Origin: Microscillaceae bacterium
GTDB taxonomy: Bacteria > Bacteroidota > Bacteroidia > Cytophagales > Microscillaceae
NCBI GenBank assembly: GCA_003483885.1
Contig: DMXI01000587.1
Location: forward strand, 1 to 6,942
DNA: 6,942 bases
Reading direction: 5' to 3'
Positions 1-5,912 of the stretch are shown here, in pieces; within the stretch, counting starts at the first letter, position 1, and each line of letters starts with the position of its first letter. Both the position numbers and the translations under genes were made by a program. Under the pieces are notes generated by a model, which ran no database searches, was not told the origin of the DNA, and worked only from the letters and a program-made list of their open reading frames with translations.

Positions 1-61
1 TTTCTCTGAACACTCCTAATTATGAATGGATGAATTATTTTTGTTTCACATTTTATTGTTA

Positions 62-84
62 GCGCACGTCGTCCTCGCGTGTGC
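62..84. repeat. Bulged hairpin with TCCT tetraloop
   Basis: Left arm 62-71 and right arm 76-84 pair over 9 bp with T69 bulged and one G-T pair, closing on the loop TCCT (72-75). On the opposite strand the loop reads AGGA. The loop and stem design resemble the second large hairpin of the MITE-like element at 5473-5496. Seen directly; function unknown. Confidence 0.5.
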
Positions 85-111
85 CTACAGCGACTCTGAA
101 TAACTTTCGGG

Positions 112-141
112 CCTTTGGTCTTACTGAAAGGAGACCAAAGG
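112..141. repeat. Perfect 10-bp stem-loop, first of an inverted pair
   Basis: CCTTTGGTCT (112-121) is exactly complementary to AGACCAAAGG (132-141), with a 10-nt loop. The core 117-136 matches the reverse complement of 214-233 at 17 of 20 positions, including the loop, so this hairpin and the one at 207-239 look like inverted copies of one repeat. No T-run follows on the + strand, so it does not read as an intrinsic terminator. Confidence 0.6.
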
Positions 142-206
142 TGATGGAACCACTTTTGGGAACCACGCTTATTTTGCGATAAAACGACTTTCAGCTCTCG
201 AGTGGC

Positions 207-239
207 TTTTTGGGGTCTTCCTTCGGTAAGACCCAAAAA
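207..239. repeat. Long stem-loop with TTCG tetraloop, second of an inverted pair
   Basis: TTTTTGGG..TCTT (207-219, one G bulged) pairs with AAGACCCAAAAA (228-239). The tip can close as C-TTCG-G, a very stable tetraloop on the + strand, above one C-T mismatch. The T5 run is at the 5' base and the A5 run at the 3' base, on either strand, so this is not a standard terminator with a trailing U-tract. It is an inverted near-copy of the hairpin at 112-141. Confidence 0.6.
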
Positions 240-290
240 TCGGAGGTGAATTGTAACTATTAAAAGTCAGATGACTGCACTAGCAATTCT

Positions 291-320
291 GCGGTAAACC
301 GTAACAGATTTACAATCCGC
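291..320. repeat. Weak stem-loop before the first gene
   Basis: GCG-GTAAA (291-298) can pair with TTTAC (309-313) and CGC (318-320), leaving a 4-nt bulge AATC on the right arm. It sits about 65 nt before the first gene's ATG and could belong to its leader, but pairing this short can occur by chance. Confidence 0.25.
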
Positions 321-385
321 CTGACAACCATTGGATTTTTGAATTCCTATTTGCCTCCCTCCAATTTTCCCCCTAACTTTCCCCC

Positions 386-1609
386 ATGCGAAACTTCAGA
401 AATTATCTAACCTTGCTTTTATTGTTGTGGGGTTTGGCGGCTTGCCAAAAACCTGTAGAAGACCGCAGCATTGTGGCCGCGTTTGATGTGTATTGTGAGA
501 TGGTGGCCAACGATGCCAAGCCTATGGCCTTGCATTACCCGATGGATGCCGCAGCGTTGGGCAAATGGTGGACTGAGTTTGAACAAGTAGCCAAGCGATT
601 CAAGGTAAAACTATACAAAGAAACCAATTTCCCGATTACTCCATTGTTTAAGCCAGGACTTACTCAAGGCAAAACTGTGGTGCTCATTTACCAAGGTCAG
701 CGTCTTAAGCAATACCAACAACTCAAAGCCGATATACAAGCCTATAAAGGCAACGACTCACAAAAGAAGTTAGCCTTGGCGCGCCGTTTTGGCCGATTGT
801 TGGGCTACAGCCCCCAAGGAATCAATGCCTTGCTCATTGAAAAGTCTGACTATAAAAACCTGGCTTCTTTTAACGTAAAGCAGCAAATCACTCATTTGTA
901 TTATGAAGATTTAAATAAAGCCATTGAGTTTTACGAAAAGACGTTGGGATTTGCCAAAAGTGGGTCTAGTCGTTTTCAAATCAGCGAAGATACCTTTATC
1001 GAACTCCATCCTTTGAACGAAGCACACCCAAAAGACCAGGCCAAATCTACCGCCATTGCTTTTTTAACTGATCAGTTACCTGAGTGGTATGCCTATGTGC
1101 AAGAGAAAAAAGTACCCATCAAATACACTTACAAACCACGCAAAGGTGGCCCCCACGATGGATTCGTAGCTATAGATCCGGGAGGGTATTTGCTAGAGTT
1201 TGAGCAGTTTAAACAGCACCCCGAAAACGAACTGTTTATGGCCAATTTAGCCGTTGCTCCCCGCAAGAAAACCTCAGTCAAAAACCTTAATTTTTACGCA
1301 TCCATCACCTGGACTTACCATAAAGATGTGTTGAAAATGCAAAACTTCTACGAGCAGATATTAGGCTATACCTTGGTAGCTGATCAGGGCTGGACCAAGA
1401 TTTACCAAACGTCACCTACGGGATTCATTGGCTTGGTAGACGAACGCCGAGGAATGGAAGATTATGCTGATACCAAAGCGGTAGAAATTGAATGGCACAT
1501 TGACAACAACGGCAACTTTGACACCTACGCCCGTAAGTTTTGGCAAGACTATCAATACCAGCAAAAATCATTTGTAGGGCCTGAAAAATATAAGTATCGA
1601 GTGAAGTAA
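386..1609 (+). CDS. Lipoprotein with two VOC (glyoxalase-fold) domains
   Basis: The N-terminus is a short basic start, a Leu-rich hydrophobic stretch and the lipobox LAAC with the acylated Cys at residue 20, so the 407-aa protein should be membrane-anchored on the periplasmic side or at the outer membrane. Residues about 25-160 match nothing I recognise. Residues about 166-275 form a VOC domain: the HLYYEDLNKAIEFYEKTLGF opening, FIELHP, GPHDGF and the ending DPGGYLLEFE. Possible metal ligands are H170, E206 or H208, H257 and E271. Residues about 304-400 look like a second VOC repeat (MQNFYEQILGYTL, GFIGLVDE) that stops before the usual final DP.G...E strand, so it seems incomplete and lacks that ligand. 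VOC proteins include glyoxalases, ring-cleaving dioxygenases and resistance proteins; the substrate here is unknown. No strong RBS is visible, as is common in Bacteroidota. Confidence 0.9.
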   Translation: MRNFRNYLTLLLLLWGLAACQKPVEDRSIVAAFDVYCEMVANDAKPMALHYPMDAAALGKWWTEFEQVAKRFKVKLYKETNFPITPLFKPGLTQGKTVVLIYQGQRLKQYQQLKADIQAYKGNDSQKKLALARRFGRLLGYSPQGINALLIEKSDYKNLASFNVKQQITHLYYEDLNKAIEFYEKTLGFAKSGSSRFQISEDTFIELHPLNEAHPKDQAKSTAIAFLTDQLPEWYAYVQEKKVPIKYTYKPRKGGPHDGFVAIDPGGYLLEFEQFKQHPENELFMANLAVAPRKKTSVKNLNFYASITWTYHKDVLKMQNFYEQILGYTLVADQGWTKIYQTSPTGFIGLVDERRGMEDYADTKAVEIEWHIDNNGNFDTYARKFWQDYQYQQKSFVGPEKYKYRVK

Positions 1610-1725
1610 TAAATTATAAGTAGCGACTAAAACTAAACAGCCTTTAAAGGCATCTTGGGTGGTGTCTCTTGTACTTTTTACAAGGATAGTTTATTAGCTA
1701 ATTAATCACATAAACACATCAAACA
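1610..1725. other. Intergenic spacer with two short palindromes
   Basis: The 116-nt gap holds the perfect 12-bp palindrome GCCTTTAAAGGC (1640-1651) and a 6-bp hairpin CTTGTA/TACAAG with a CTTTT loop (1668-1684). Neither has the strong GC stem plus T-run of a textbook terminator. TTG at 1669 and TAGTTTA at 1687 only faintly resemble a Bacteroidota promoter, with spacing that is too short. The gap leaves open whether the GH5 gene has its own promoter or is read from the upstream gene. Confidence 0.4.
1640..1651. repeat. 12-bp perfect palindrome
   Basis: GCCTTTAAAGGC equals its own reverse complement. It lies about 30 nt after the stop of the VOC lipoprotein and 75 nt before the GH5 start, so it could be an operator half-site pair or a minimal hairpin. 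There is no further support for either role. Confidence 0.35.
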
Positions 1726-2991
1726 ATGAAAGTTTTCATACTATCGGTATTGGTAGCCATTACTGCCATTCAAACCCAAGCCCAGGAAAAATTAGCGTTT
1801 TGGAATCAGCAACGCAAAGGAGCCAACGGTGATGGAGGTGCTGTTCAAAAAAGTGGGACTACGCCCGAAAAATGGTTCAAAGCCGCTAAAGAAGCAGGAA
1901 TTGAGTTTGTACGGCTCAATGTAGCCGATTGGTCTCCAGCCCAAAAAGACAAAAACCAAAAAGACAAAAACCAAAAAGAAAAGAGAAGGAAGAGCCATGT
2001 TTTTTTAATGGGAAATGCGGACAGATTCATGAAAATTCCTCCAAGTGATTTGCGTTATTTGAAAAAAGTATTGGATGCCGCTCAGCAACATCAAGTAAAG
2101 GTGGTGATGTGCATGTTTTACCTGCCAGGTGCCGTTACCCGAGAAGGAAAGAATGGTCGTAAAAAGCGAGATTATCGCCTTTGGCGGGAAGAGCGCTATC
2201 AGCAAAAAGCACTGGAATTTTGGCGACAACTGGCCAAGGCTTTGAAAGACCATCCGGCTGTAGTAGGCTACAATCCCCTCAACGAGCCTCATCCTGGAAG
2301 ACCCTATGGTTTTTATGAAAAAGATATTAGCAGGTTTGAAGCCTGGCTCAAAAAGATAAAAAACACGACCGAAGACTTGAACCGTTTTAACCAGCGAGTA
2401 GTACAAGCCATTCGTGAAGTAGACCGCCAAACGCCCATTATTTTAGATGGTTGGATGCATAGCAACATCAAAGGGCTGACTTACCTCACTCCAGTACAAG
2501 ACAAAAAAGTACTCTATGCCTTTCATTATTATGGAGATTGGCGATATGTCACTTATCGAGCCAACAAAGGTCGCTATAGCTATCCAGATAAAATGCCAAA
2601 AGGCTGGGATCAGGAAACCGAATCATGGAGCAAAGGCCATATTGCCAAGCAAATGCAACCCGTGGTTGACTGGGCTAAAAAGCACGCAATTCCAATGAAT
2701 CGAGTAATTGCCGAAGAGTTTGGCGTAGATCGTAGGGTAGGAGGGGCTGAGCAATTTTTAGCAAAAATCATTGAAGCGTTCAATCAACACCAATGGCATT
2801 GGGCTTTTTATTCTTTTCGCTCCTGCACTTGGGATGGGATGGATTATGAACTGGGCACCAAAAAAATGCCTTGGAAGTATTGGCAAAAGCTGAAGGCGGG
2901 TACGCCTCGCGAGACTTTGGTTCAGCCCCTCAGAAAAGACTACCCGATTTGGACGGTAATTAAGAAAGGATTATTATTTGGGAAAAAATAA
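1726..2991 (+). CDS. Secreted GH5-family glycoside hydrolase (cellulase-like)
   Basis: A 421-aa protein with a cleavable signal peptide (hydrophobic residues 3-15, likely cut after A19) and one (beta/alpha)8 GH5 catalytic domain. GH5 enzymes hydrolyse beta-glycosidic bonds with retention. Visible active-site elements in family order: R63 in FVRLNVADW (strand 2), N186-E187-P in GYNPLNEPHP (acid/base E187), H267 and Y269 in YAFHYYGDW, nucleophile E331 in VIAEEFGV, and W359 in WHWAFYSF (strand 8). All expected residues are present, so it should be active. It lacks a carbohydrate-binding module and a C-terminal sorting domain. A Lys-rich insert (residues about 73-89), coded by a 15-bp tandem repeat, lies after strand 2. 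The DUF885 lipoprotein gene follows within 18-24 nt, suggesting one transcript. Substrate is not readable: beta-glucan, mannan and glycolipid activities all occur in GH5. Confidence 0.94.
   Translation: MKVFILSVLVAITAIQTQAQEKLAFWNQQRKGANGDGGAVQKSGTTPEKWFKAAKEAGIEFVRLNVADWSPAQKDKNQKDKNQKEKRRKSHVFLMGNADRFMKIPPSDLRYLKKVLDAAQQHQVKVVMCMFYLPGAVTREGKNGRKKRDYRLWREERYQQKALEFWRQLAKALKDHPAVVGYNPLNEPHPGRPYGFYEKDISRFEAWLKKIKNTTEDLNRFNQRVVQAIREVDRQTPIILDGWMHSNIKGLTYLTPVQDKKVLYAFHYYGDWRYVTYRANKGRYSYPDKMPKGWDQETESWSKGHIAKQMQPVVDWAKKHAIPMNRVIAEEFGVDRRVGGAEQFLAKIIEAFNQHQWHWAFYSFRSCTWDGMDYELGTKKMPWKYWQKLKAGTPRETLVQPLRKDYPIWTVIKKGLLFGKK
1941..1979 (+). repeat. 15-bp tandem repeat inside the GH5 gene
   Basis: The unit CCAAAAAGACAAAAA occurs twice exactly (1941-1955, 1956-1970) and continues for 9 more bases to 1979. 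It codes repeated K-D-K-N-Q pentapeptides. The unit is a multiple of three, so copy-number change would lengthen or shorten the loop without a frameshift. Confidence 0.9.
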
Positions 2992-3009
2992 AGGAATAAA
3001 GACTCCCAA

Positions 3010-4716
3010 ATGCATATGAAAACAATATTACACTTTTTTGCTATTGTAATTTTTGGTGGCTTGGTGATGAGCTGCCAAAACAACCCAGACAAGCAAGGAC
3101 AAACCCCCGAAAAAGATGGACAGGTAAATCAAAACATTCAAGGCAAAAAGACTTACCAGGATTTGGTGAACCTGTTCAAAGAATGGCGCAAATTTGAGAA
3201 ACCACCCTTGCGGGAAGGAGCCCCTGACTACACCGCCGAAACTTTCGAGAAACGTTGGCCTGAGTTTAAAAAGCTACAAGCCCAATTGCTGGCAATGGAC
3301 ACTACCAAATGGAAAACTGAGCACAAGGTAGAATGGTACGTAGCGTGGGCCGAAATGAATGGTTACGATTTCAATCATCGAATCTTAAAGCCTTGGGTGC
3401 GCGATCCAGCCTTTTACAAATCGGTATGGACCTACCGCAGTGATGTACCTGCTCACGAAGGGCCTACCCATCATATGACGACCGAGATATGGACCTATAA
3501 ATTTCCGCTCAATGCCACCGAAAAGCAACGCTTGCTCAATGACCTCAAAGTGATTCCGGCGCTCAATAAACAAGCCCAGAAAAACCTTACTGGAAATGCT
3601 AAAGATTTATGGATTACAGGCATTCGAGACATCAAAGGACAAAGCAACGACCTCAAACAAATTTTGAAAAAAGAAGGGGTAAAAGAAGATAAAGCGCTCA
3701 CCAATGCCATCGAGACTGCCATCCAGTCTACCGATGAATTGGCCACTTGGCTCGAAAAAGAATCCACAACCAAAACTGGACCTTCGGGCATCGGCAAAGA
3801 AAATTATACTTGGTATTTGCAAAATGTACATTTGGTACCGCTTACCTGGGAAGATGAGGTAATGATTCTAAAACGTGAATTAGCTAGAGCCTGGACCGCC
3901 CTCAAACTGGAAGAACACCGTAACCGCAAATTGCCCCAATTGAAAGCAGCTGATTCACCCGAGGCTTATGATAAAATGGCTGACGAAGCTGCTAAAAGTC
4001 TACTTACTTTTCTGGACAAGCAAGACATCGTAACCGTAAAACCCTATTTTGAAACCGCATTACGCGAGCATCTAATGTCTTATGTACCAGAAGAAAAGCG
4101 CAACTTCTTTTTGATTGGATTGCACTACGACCCTCGTCCACTATTTTCTCACTTTTACCATTGGTTTGAGCTGGCCCGTATGGATACCGAGCCCAACAAA
4201 AGTGAAATCCGCAAAGAGCCTTTGCTATACAATATCTTTGATTCGCGCAATGAAGGAGTGGCTACTGCGGTAGAAGAAATGTTTTTGCAGGCAGGCTTGT
4301 ATGACGATGCTCCTCGCGCCAAAGAAATTGTGTACATTATGATTGCCCAACGAGCCGCTCGAGGGTTGGGTTCGCTCTATGCCCACGCCAACGAAATGAC
4401 CATGACCGAAGCAGGAGGCATCCACTCTGAATACACTCCCCGAGGCTGGATGAAAACCGAAAAAGAACTCCTGATTTTTGAGCAACATTTGTATTTGCGT
4501 CAACCCGGCTATGGCACCAGCTACATTACTGGTAAATACCTGCTGGAAAACGCTCTAGCTGACTTTGCCAAAATGAAAGAAACCCAAAAACAGCCCTTCC
4601 GCACCAAAGAATTCTTTGATCGCCTCAACTCCATTGGCTGCATTCCGATGGCCCTGAGCCATTGGGAGATGACTGGAAATGATGAAGGGATAAGAAAGAT
4701 TGTGCAAAAGAAGTGA
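3010..4716 (+). CDS. DUF885-family lipoprotein, putative peptidase-like, metal motif not seen
   Basis: A 568-aa exported protein: hydrophobic residues 4-18, then the lipobox VMSC with the acylated Cys at residue 22. The start may be this ATG or the one at 3016 (M-K-T-I), which gives a more usual signal peptide. The C-terminal half has DUF885 landmarks: GIGKENYTWYLQ (260-271), RNEGVATAVEEMFLQAGLYDD (413-433), LYAHANEMTMTEA (456-468) and RQPGYGTSYITGKYLLENALADFA (497-520). DUF885 proteins are thought to be zinc carboxypeptidase-like enzymes with HExxPGH ahead of the EGxA helix. Here that place reads SHFYHWFELARM (380-391), so the standard zinc site is missing or replaced by H381, H384 and E387. 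It could be a divergent enzyme or a non-catalytic relative. It is probably co-transcribed with the GH5 gene 18-24 nt upstream; no shared substrate is evident. Confidence 0.9.
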   Translation: MHMKTILHFFAIVIFGGLVMSCQNNPDKQGQTPEKDGQVNQNIQGKKTYQDLVNLFKEWRKFEKPPLREGAPDYTAETFEKRWPEFKKLQAQLLAMDTTKWKTEHKVEWYVAWAEMNGYDFNHRILKPWVRDPAFYKSVWTYRSDVPAHEGPTHHMTTEIWTYKFPLNATEKQRLLNDLKVIPALNKQAQKNLTGNAKDLWITGIRDIKGQSNDLKQILKKEGVKEDKALTNAIETAIQSTDELATWLEKESTTKTGPSGIGKENYTWYLQNVHLVPLTWEDEVMILKRELARAWTALKLEEHRNRKLPQLKAADSPEAYDKMADEAAKSLLTFLDKQDIVTVKPYFETALREHLMSYVPEEKRNFFLIGLHYDPRPLFSHFYHWFELARMDTEPNKSEIRKEPLLYNIFDSRNEGVATAVEEMFLQAGLYDDAPRAKEIVYIMIAQRAARGLGSLYAHANEMTMTEAGGIHSEYTPRGWMKTEKELLIFEQHLYLRQPGYGTSYITGKYLLENALADFAKMKETQKQPFRTKEFFDRLNSIGCIPMALSHWEMTGNDEGIRKIVQKK

Positions 4717-4910
4717 TAGGAGGCTGCCTCGTAACAGGCTCTAAACCAAATAATATTTTCCAGATTTGACAGGTCTAAAGTGTTTCAAAGAAAATTCTTT
4801 AGTAGCAAGTTTATGAGACCAATCCATATTTATAATTCGTACAATTGAAGCTTAGTATAGGTTAATTGCTCAAAATTACGATGTATTGGAGCTATCCTTC
4901 CGAACCTTGG

Positions 4911-4963
4911 TGAGGATGCGTTAGGAGTTCACGAAACTTGCTGTTTTCCTACTTCATCCTCGC
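4911..4963. repeat. Imperfect inverted repeat, probably a decayed intergenic repeat
   Basis: TGAGGATGCGTTAGGA (4911-4926) pairs imperfectly with 4947-4963: TCCTA and CATCCTC match and the centre differs. The 21 bases at 4900-4920 match those at 5044-5064 at 16 of 21 positions, and AACTTGCTG (4935-4943) also occurs in the reverse complement of the next unit's right arm (5118-5129). It looks like a degenerate member of the same repeat family. Confidence 0.4.
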
Positions 4964-5038
4964 ATTCGTTACTGATGATGTTTTTATGTAAAACGTTGAC
5001 TATTAGTTGTTTGAGGAAATATCTAGTACGTGGTTTTT

Positions 5039-5161
5039 GTCATCCCAAACTTGTTGAGGAACCGAGCCTCTGGTGAGCTCATCGCAGATAATCTGCTTGA
5101 AAGACAGCTACCAGATGCCTCAGCAAGTTGAAAATACCGATGCATCGGTGCTCGGCATGAC
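5039..5161. repeat. GTCAT/ATGAC-bounded palindromic repeat, unit 1
   Basis: The unit opens with GTCAT (5039-5043) and closes with ATGAC (5157-5161). Inside, AACTTGTTGAGG (5048-5059) pairs with CCTCAGCAAGTT (5118-5129) with one G-T, and CTCTGGTGAGCT (5068-5079) is similar to the complement of AGCTACCAGAT (5106-5116). A perfect 14-bp palindrome ACCGATGCATCGGT sits at 5136-5149. It resembles short intergenic palindromic repeats common in Bacteroidota genomes. Confidence 0.6.
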
Positions 5162-5171
5162 AATCAATCAC

Positions 5172-5264
5172 GTCATTTCCATTGATGTATTTTGGGAACC
5201 AAGGAACCGAAGCTATAGCTTTGCTATGCTGAGTTCTACGAAGTTAATTAGGACTACCGATGAC
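5172..5264. repeat. GTCAT/ATGAC-bounded repeat, unit 2
   Basis: Bounded by GTCAT (5172-5176) and ATGAC (5260-5264). It holds a 10-bp palindrome AGCTATAGCT (5211-5220) and a doubled GGAACC (5195-5200 and 5203-5208). The arms pair less well than in units 1 and 3, so it is supported mainly by its ends and its place in the series. Confidence 0.4.
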
Positions 5265-5293
5265 AACATTATATTTAGTTGTAGAAATTTTAC

Positions 5294-5372
5294 TTGTCAT
5301 ACAGAGCGCAGCGAAGTATCTGAATAAAAACGAGTCCAACACGCAGACCCTTCGCGGTGCTCTGGGTGACAA
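5294..5372. repeat. GTCAT-bounded palindromic repeat, unit 3 (29-nt arms)
   Basis: The arms 5294-5322 and 5344-5372 are reverse complements at 23 of 29 positions, around a 21-nt loop. Mismatches fall in three small clusters separated by fully paired blocks TTGTCA, CAGAGC, GCGAAG and TCTG. It folds into one long hairpin and has the look of the GTCAT..GAGCGCAGCGAAG type of intergenic repeat. Confidence 0.65.
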
Positions 5373-5410
5373 TACGCCTACTTGAGTGGTCATCCCCATT
5401 AATGTATTTT

Positions 5411-5419
5411 GAACAAAAT
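5411..5419. repeat. Left copy of 9-bp flanking direct repeat (target duplication)
   Basis: GAACAAAAT here is identical to 5522-5530. The two copies directly abut the outer ends of the 18-bp terminal inverted repeats, as expected for a target-site duplication made on insertion. Confidence 0.7.
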
Positions 5420-5521
5420 TATACTACTAGACATTTTTCGTTTGTGGAGACACAAACGAAGGCGACTGCGCCGTTGACCGTGTCCTCACGGCCAACTTTA
5501 GCTAAAATGTCTAGTAGTATA
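5420..5521. mobile_element. 102-bp MITE-like element with cloverleaf-like fold
   Basis: The ends are a perfect 18-bp inverted repeat, TATACTACTAGACATTTT at 5420-5437 and its complement at 5504-5521, flanked by an exact 9-bp direct repeat (5411-5419, 5522-5530). The inside is three contiguous hairpins: a 10-bp stem with GAGA loop (5437-5446 with 5451-5460), a 4-bp stem GGCG/CGCC with ACTG loop (5461-5472), and a 10-bp stem with TCCT loop (5473-5482 with 5487-5496) whose one A-C mismatch becomes a G-U pair if the - strand is the RNA. The single strand thus folds as an outer stem with three arms. It codes no transposase, so it would be moved in trans. Nine-bp duplications are made by several IS families (IS4, IS1 and IS256 groups); which applies is not readable. 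A structured RNA gene is the alternative. Confidence 0.75.
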
Positions 5522-5530
5522 GAACAAAAT
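5522..5530. repeat. Right copy of 9-bp flanking direct repeat (target duplication)
   Basis: GAACAAAAT, identical to 5411-5419. The bases just outside the matched nine differ between the two copies, so the duplication is exactly nine long. Confidence 0.7.
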
Positions 5531-5624
5531 ATTAGTTCTCGGAAGGACAAGTCGATCAAGTGATATTTTGGGCAAATTCTAATGACGAGTTTGCTAAATG
5601 GATTGGTATAAGACCGCTTCGTAC

Positions 5625-5642
5625 CATAAAACGCTTTTTATG
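5625..5642. repeat. AT-rich 7-bp stem-loop
   Basis: CATAAAA (5625-5631) pairs with TTTTATG (5636-5642) around CGCT. It could act as a weak terminator for + strand transcription from the DUF885 gene, but it lies over 900 nt past that stop and has low GC content. Confidence 0.25.
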
Positions 5643-5876
5643 ATTGTAATCACCTGTCAAAATAAAAAAGAAAGGCACTTTTCTATGTGTTTGACCCCAT
5701 TCGACGCACGCAAAGTGCATAAGTTTATAAAATTTTTGAAGAGTAAAGGAATGAAGGTATTGTAATGCTTTTGTAAATGTGAGTAGGAGGTTTTATAAAA
5801 ATATAAAAGTAATTTTAAAGTTTTATGAAATATACTCAATGTAAAGAAATTACTACTCACCTACTTGGAGAATGAA

Positions 5877-5912
5877 AGGTTACCAATGCTCTTGATGACA
5901 CATTGGTAACCT
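5877..5912 (-). terminator. Probable terminator of the pirin gene
   Basis: A perfect 12-bp stem, AGGTTACCAATG (5877-5888) with CATTGGTAACCT (5901-5912), and a 12-nt loop, begins 6 nt past the pirin stop codon. On the - strand the stem is followed only by TTTC, a weak T-tract; on the + strand the sequence after it is T-rich, so it may work in both directions. Position and perfect pairing favour a terminator. Confidence 0.65.

Larger units (their letters stand above)
1..385. other. Hairpin-rich non-coding region upstream of the first gene
   Basis: No open frame here looks like a gene; all frames have frequent stops. The stretch holds a bulged hairpin with a TCCT loop (62-84), a 10-bp hairpin (112-141), a second hairpin that is an inverted near-copy of it (207-239), and a weaker stem-loop (291-320). 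An 8-bp direct repeat GGAACCAC occurs at 146-153 and 159-166. I found no convincing Bacteroidota-type promoter (TTTG spaced from TAnnTTTG); TAACTTTC at 101-108 and 375-382 differs from the -7 element by one base but has no partner at proper spacing. No tRNA or rRNA signature is visible. It may be a repeat cluster, a structured leader, or an unrecognised small RNA. Confidence 0.7.

Noticed and set aside
207..239. Intrinsic terminator at the TTCG-loop hairpin
   Set aside because: The T-run is on the 5' side and the A-run on the 3' side, and no gene ends just before it in the window.
1669..1693. Promoter for the GH5 gene (TTG and TAGTTTA)
   Set aside because: The -7 match is poor and the spacing is shorter than in Bacteroidota promoters.
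2005..2430. 141-codon open frame on the - strand inside the GH5 gene
   Set aside because: It is antisense to a clearly conserved GH5 domain, including the NEP motif, so it is a shadow frame.
4752..4777. Sigma70-like TTGACA at 4767
   Set aside because: Bacteroidota do not use this -35 box, no partner element is seen, and no gene follows.
5073..5327. 84-codon open frame on the + strand
   Set aside because: It runs through units 1 and 2 and into unit 3 of the repeats, has no recognisable protein motif, and its composition follows the palindromes.
5039..5411. Possible CRISPR array from the repeated GTCAT ends
   Set aside because: Units differ in length and interior sequence and there are no identical repeats with regular spacers or cas genes.
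5357..5563. 68-codon open frame on the + strand
   Set aside because: It reads across the inserted MITE-like element and its flanks, so the frame is an accident of the insertion.
5657..5860. 67-codon open frame on the - strand
   Set aside because: It lies in AT-rich DNA and is a Phe/Leu/Lys/Tyr-heavy translation without a domain or a supporting neighbour.
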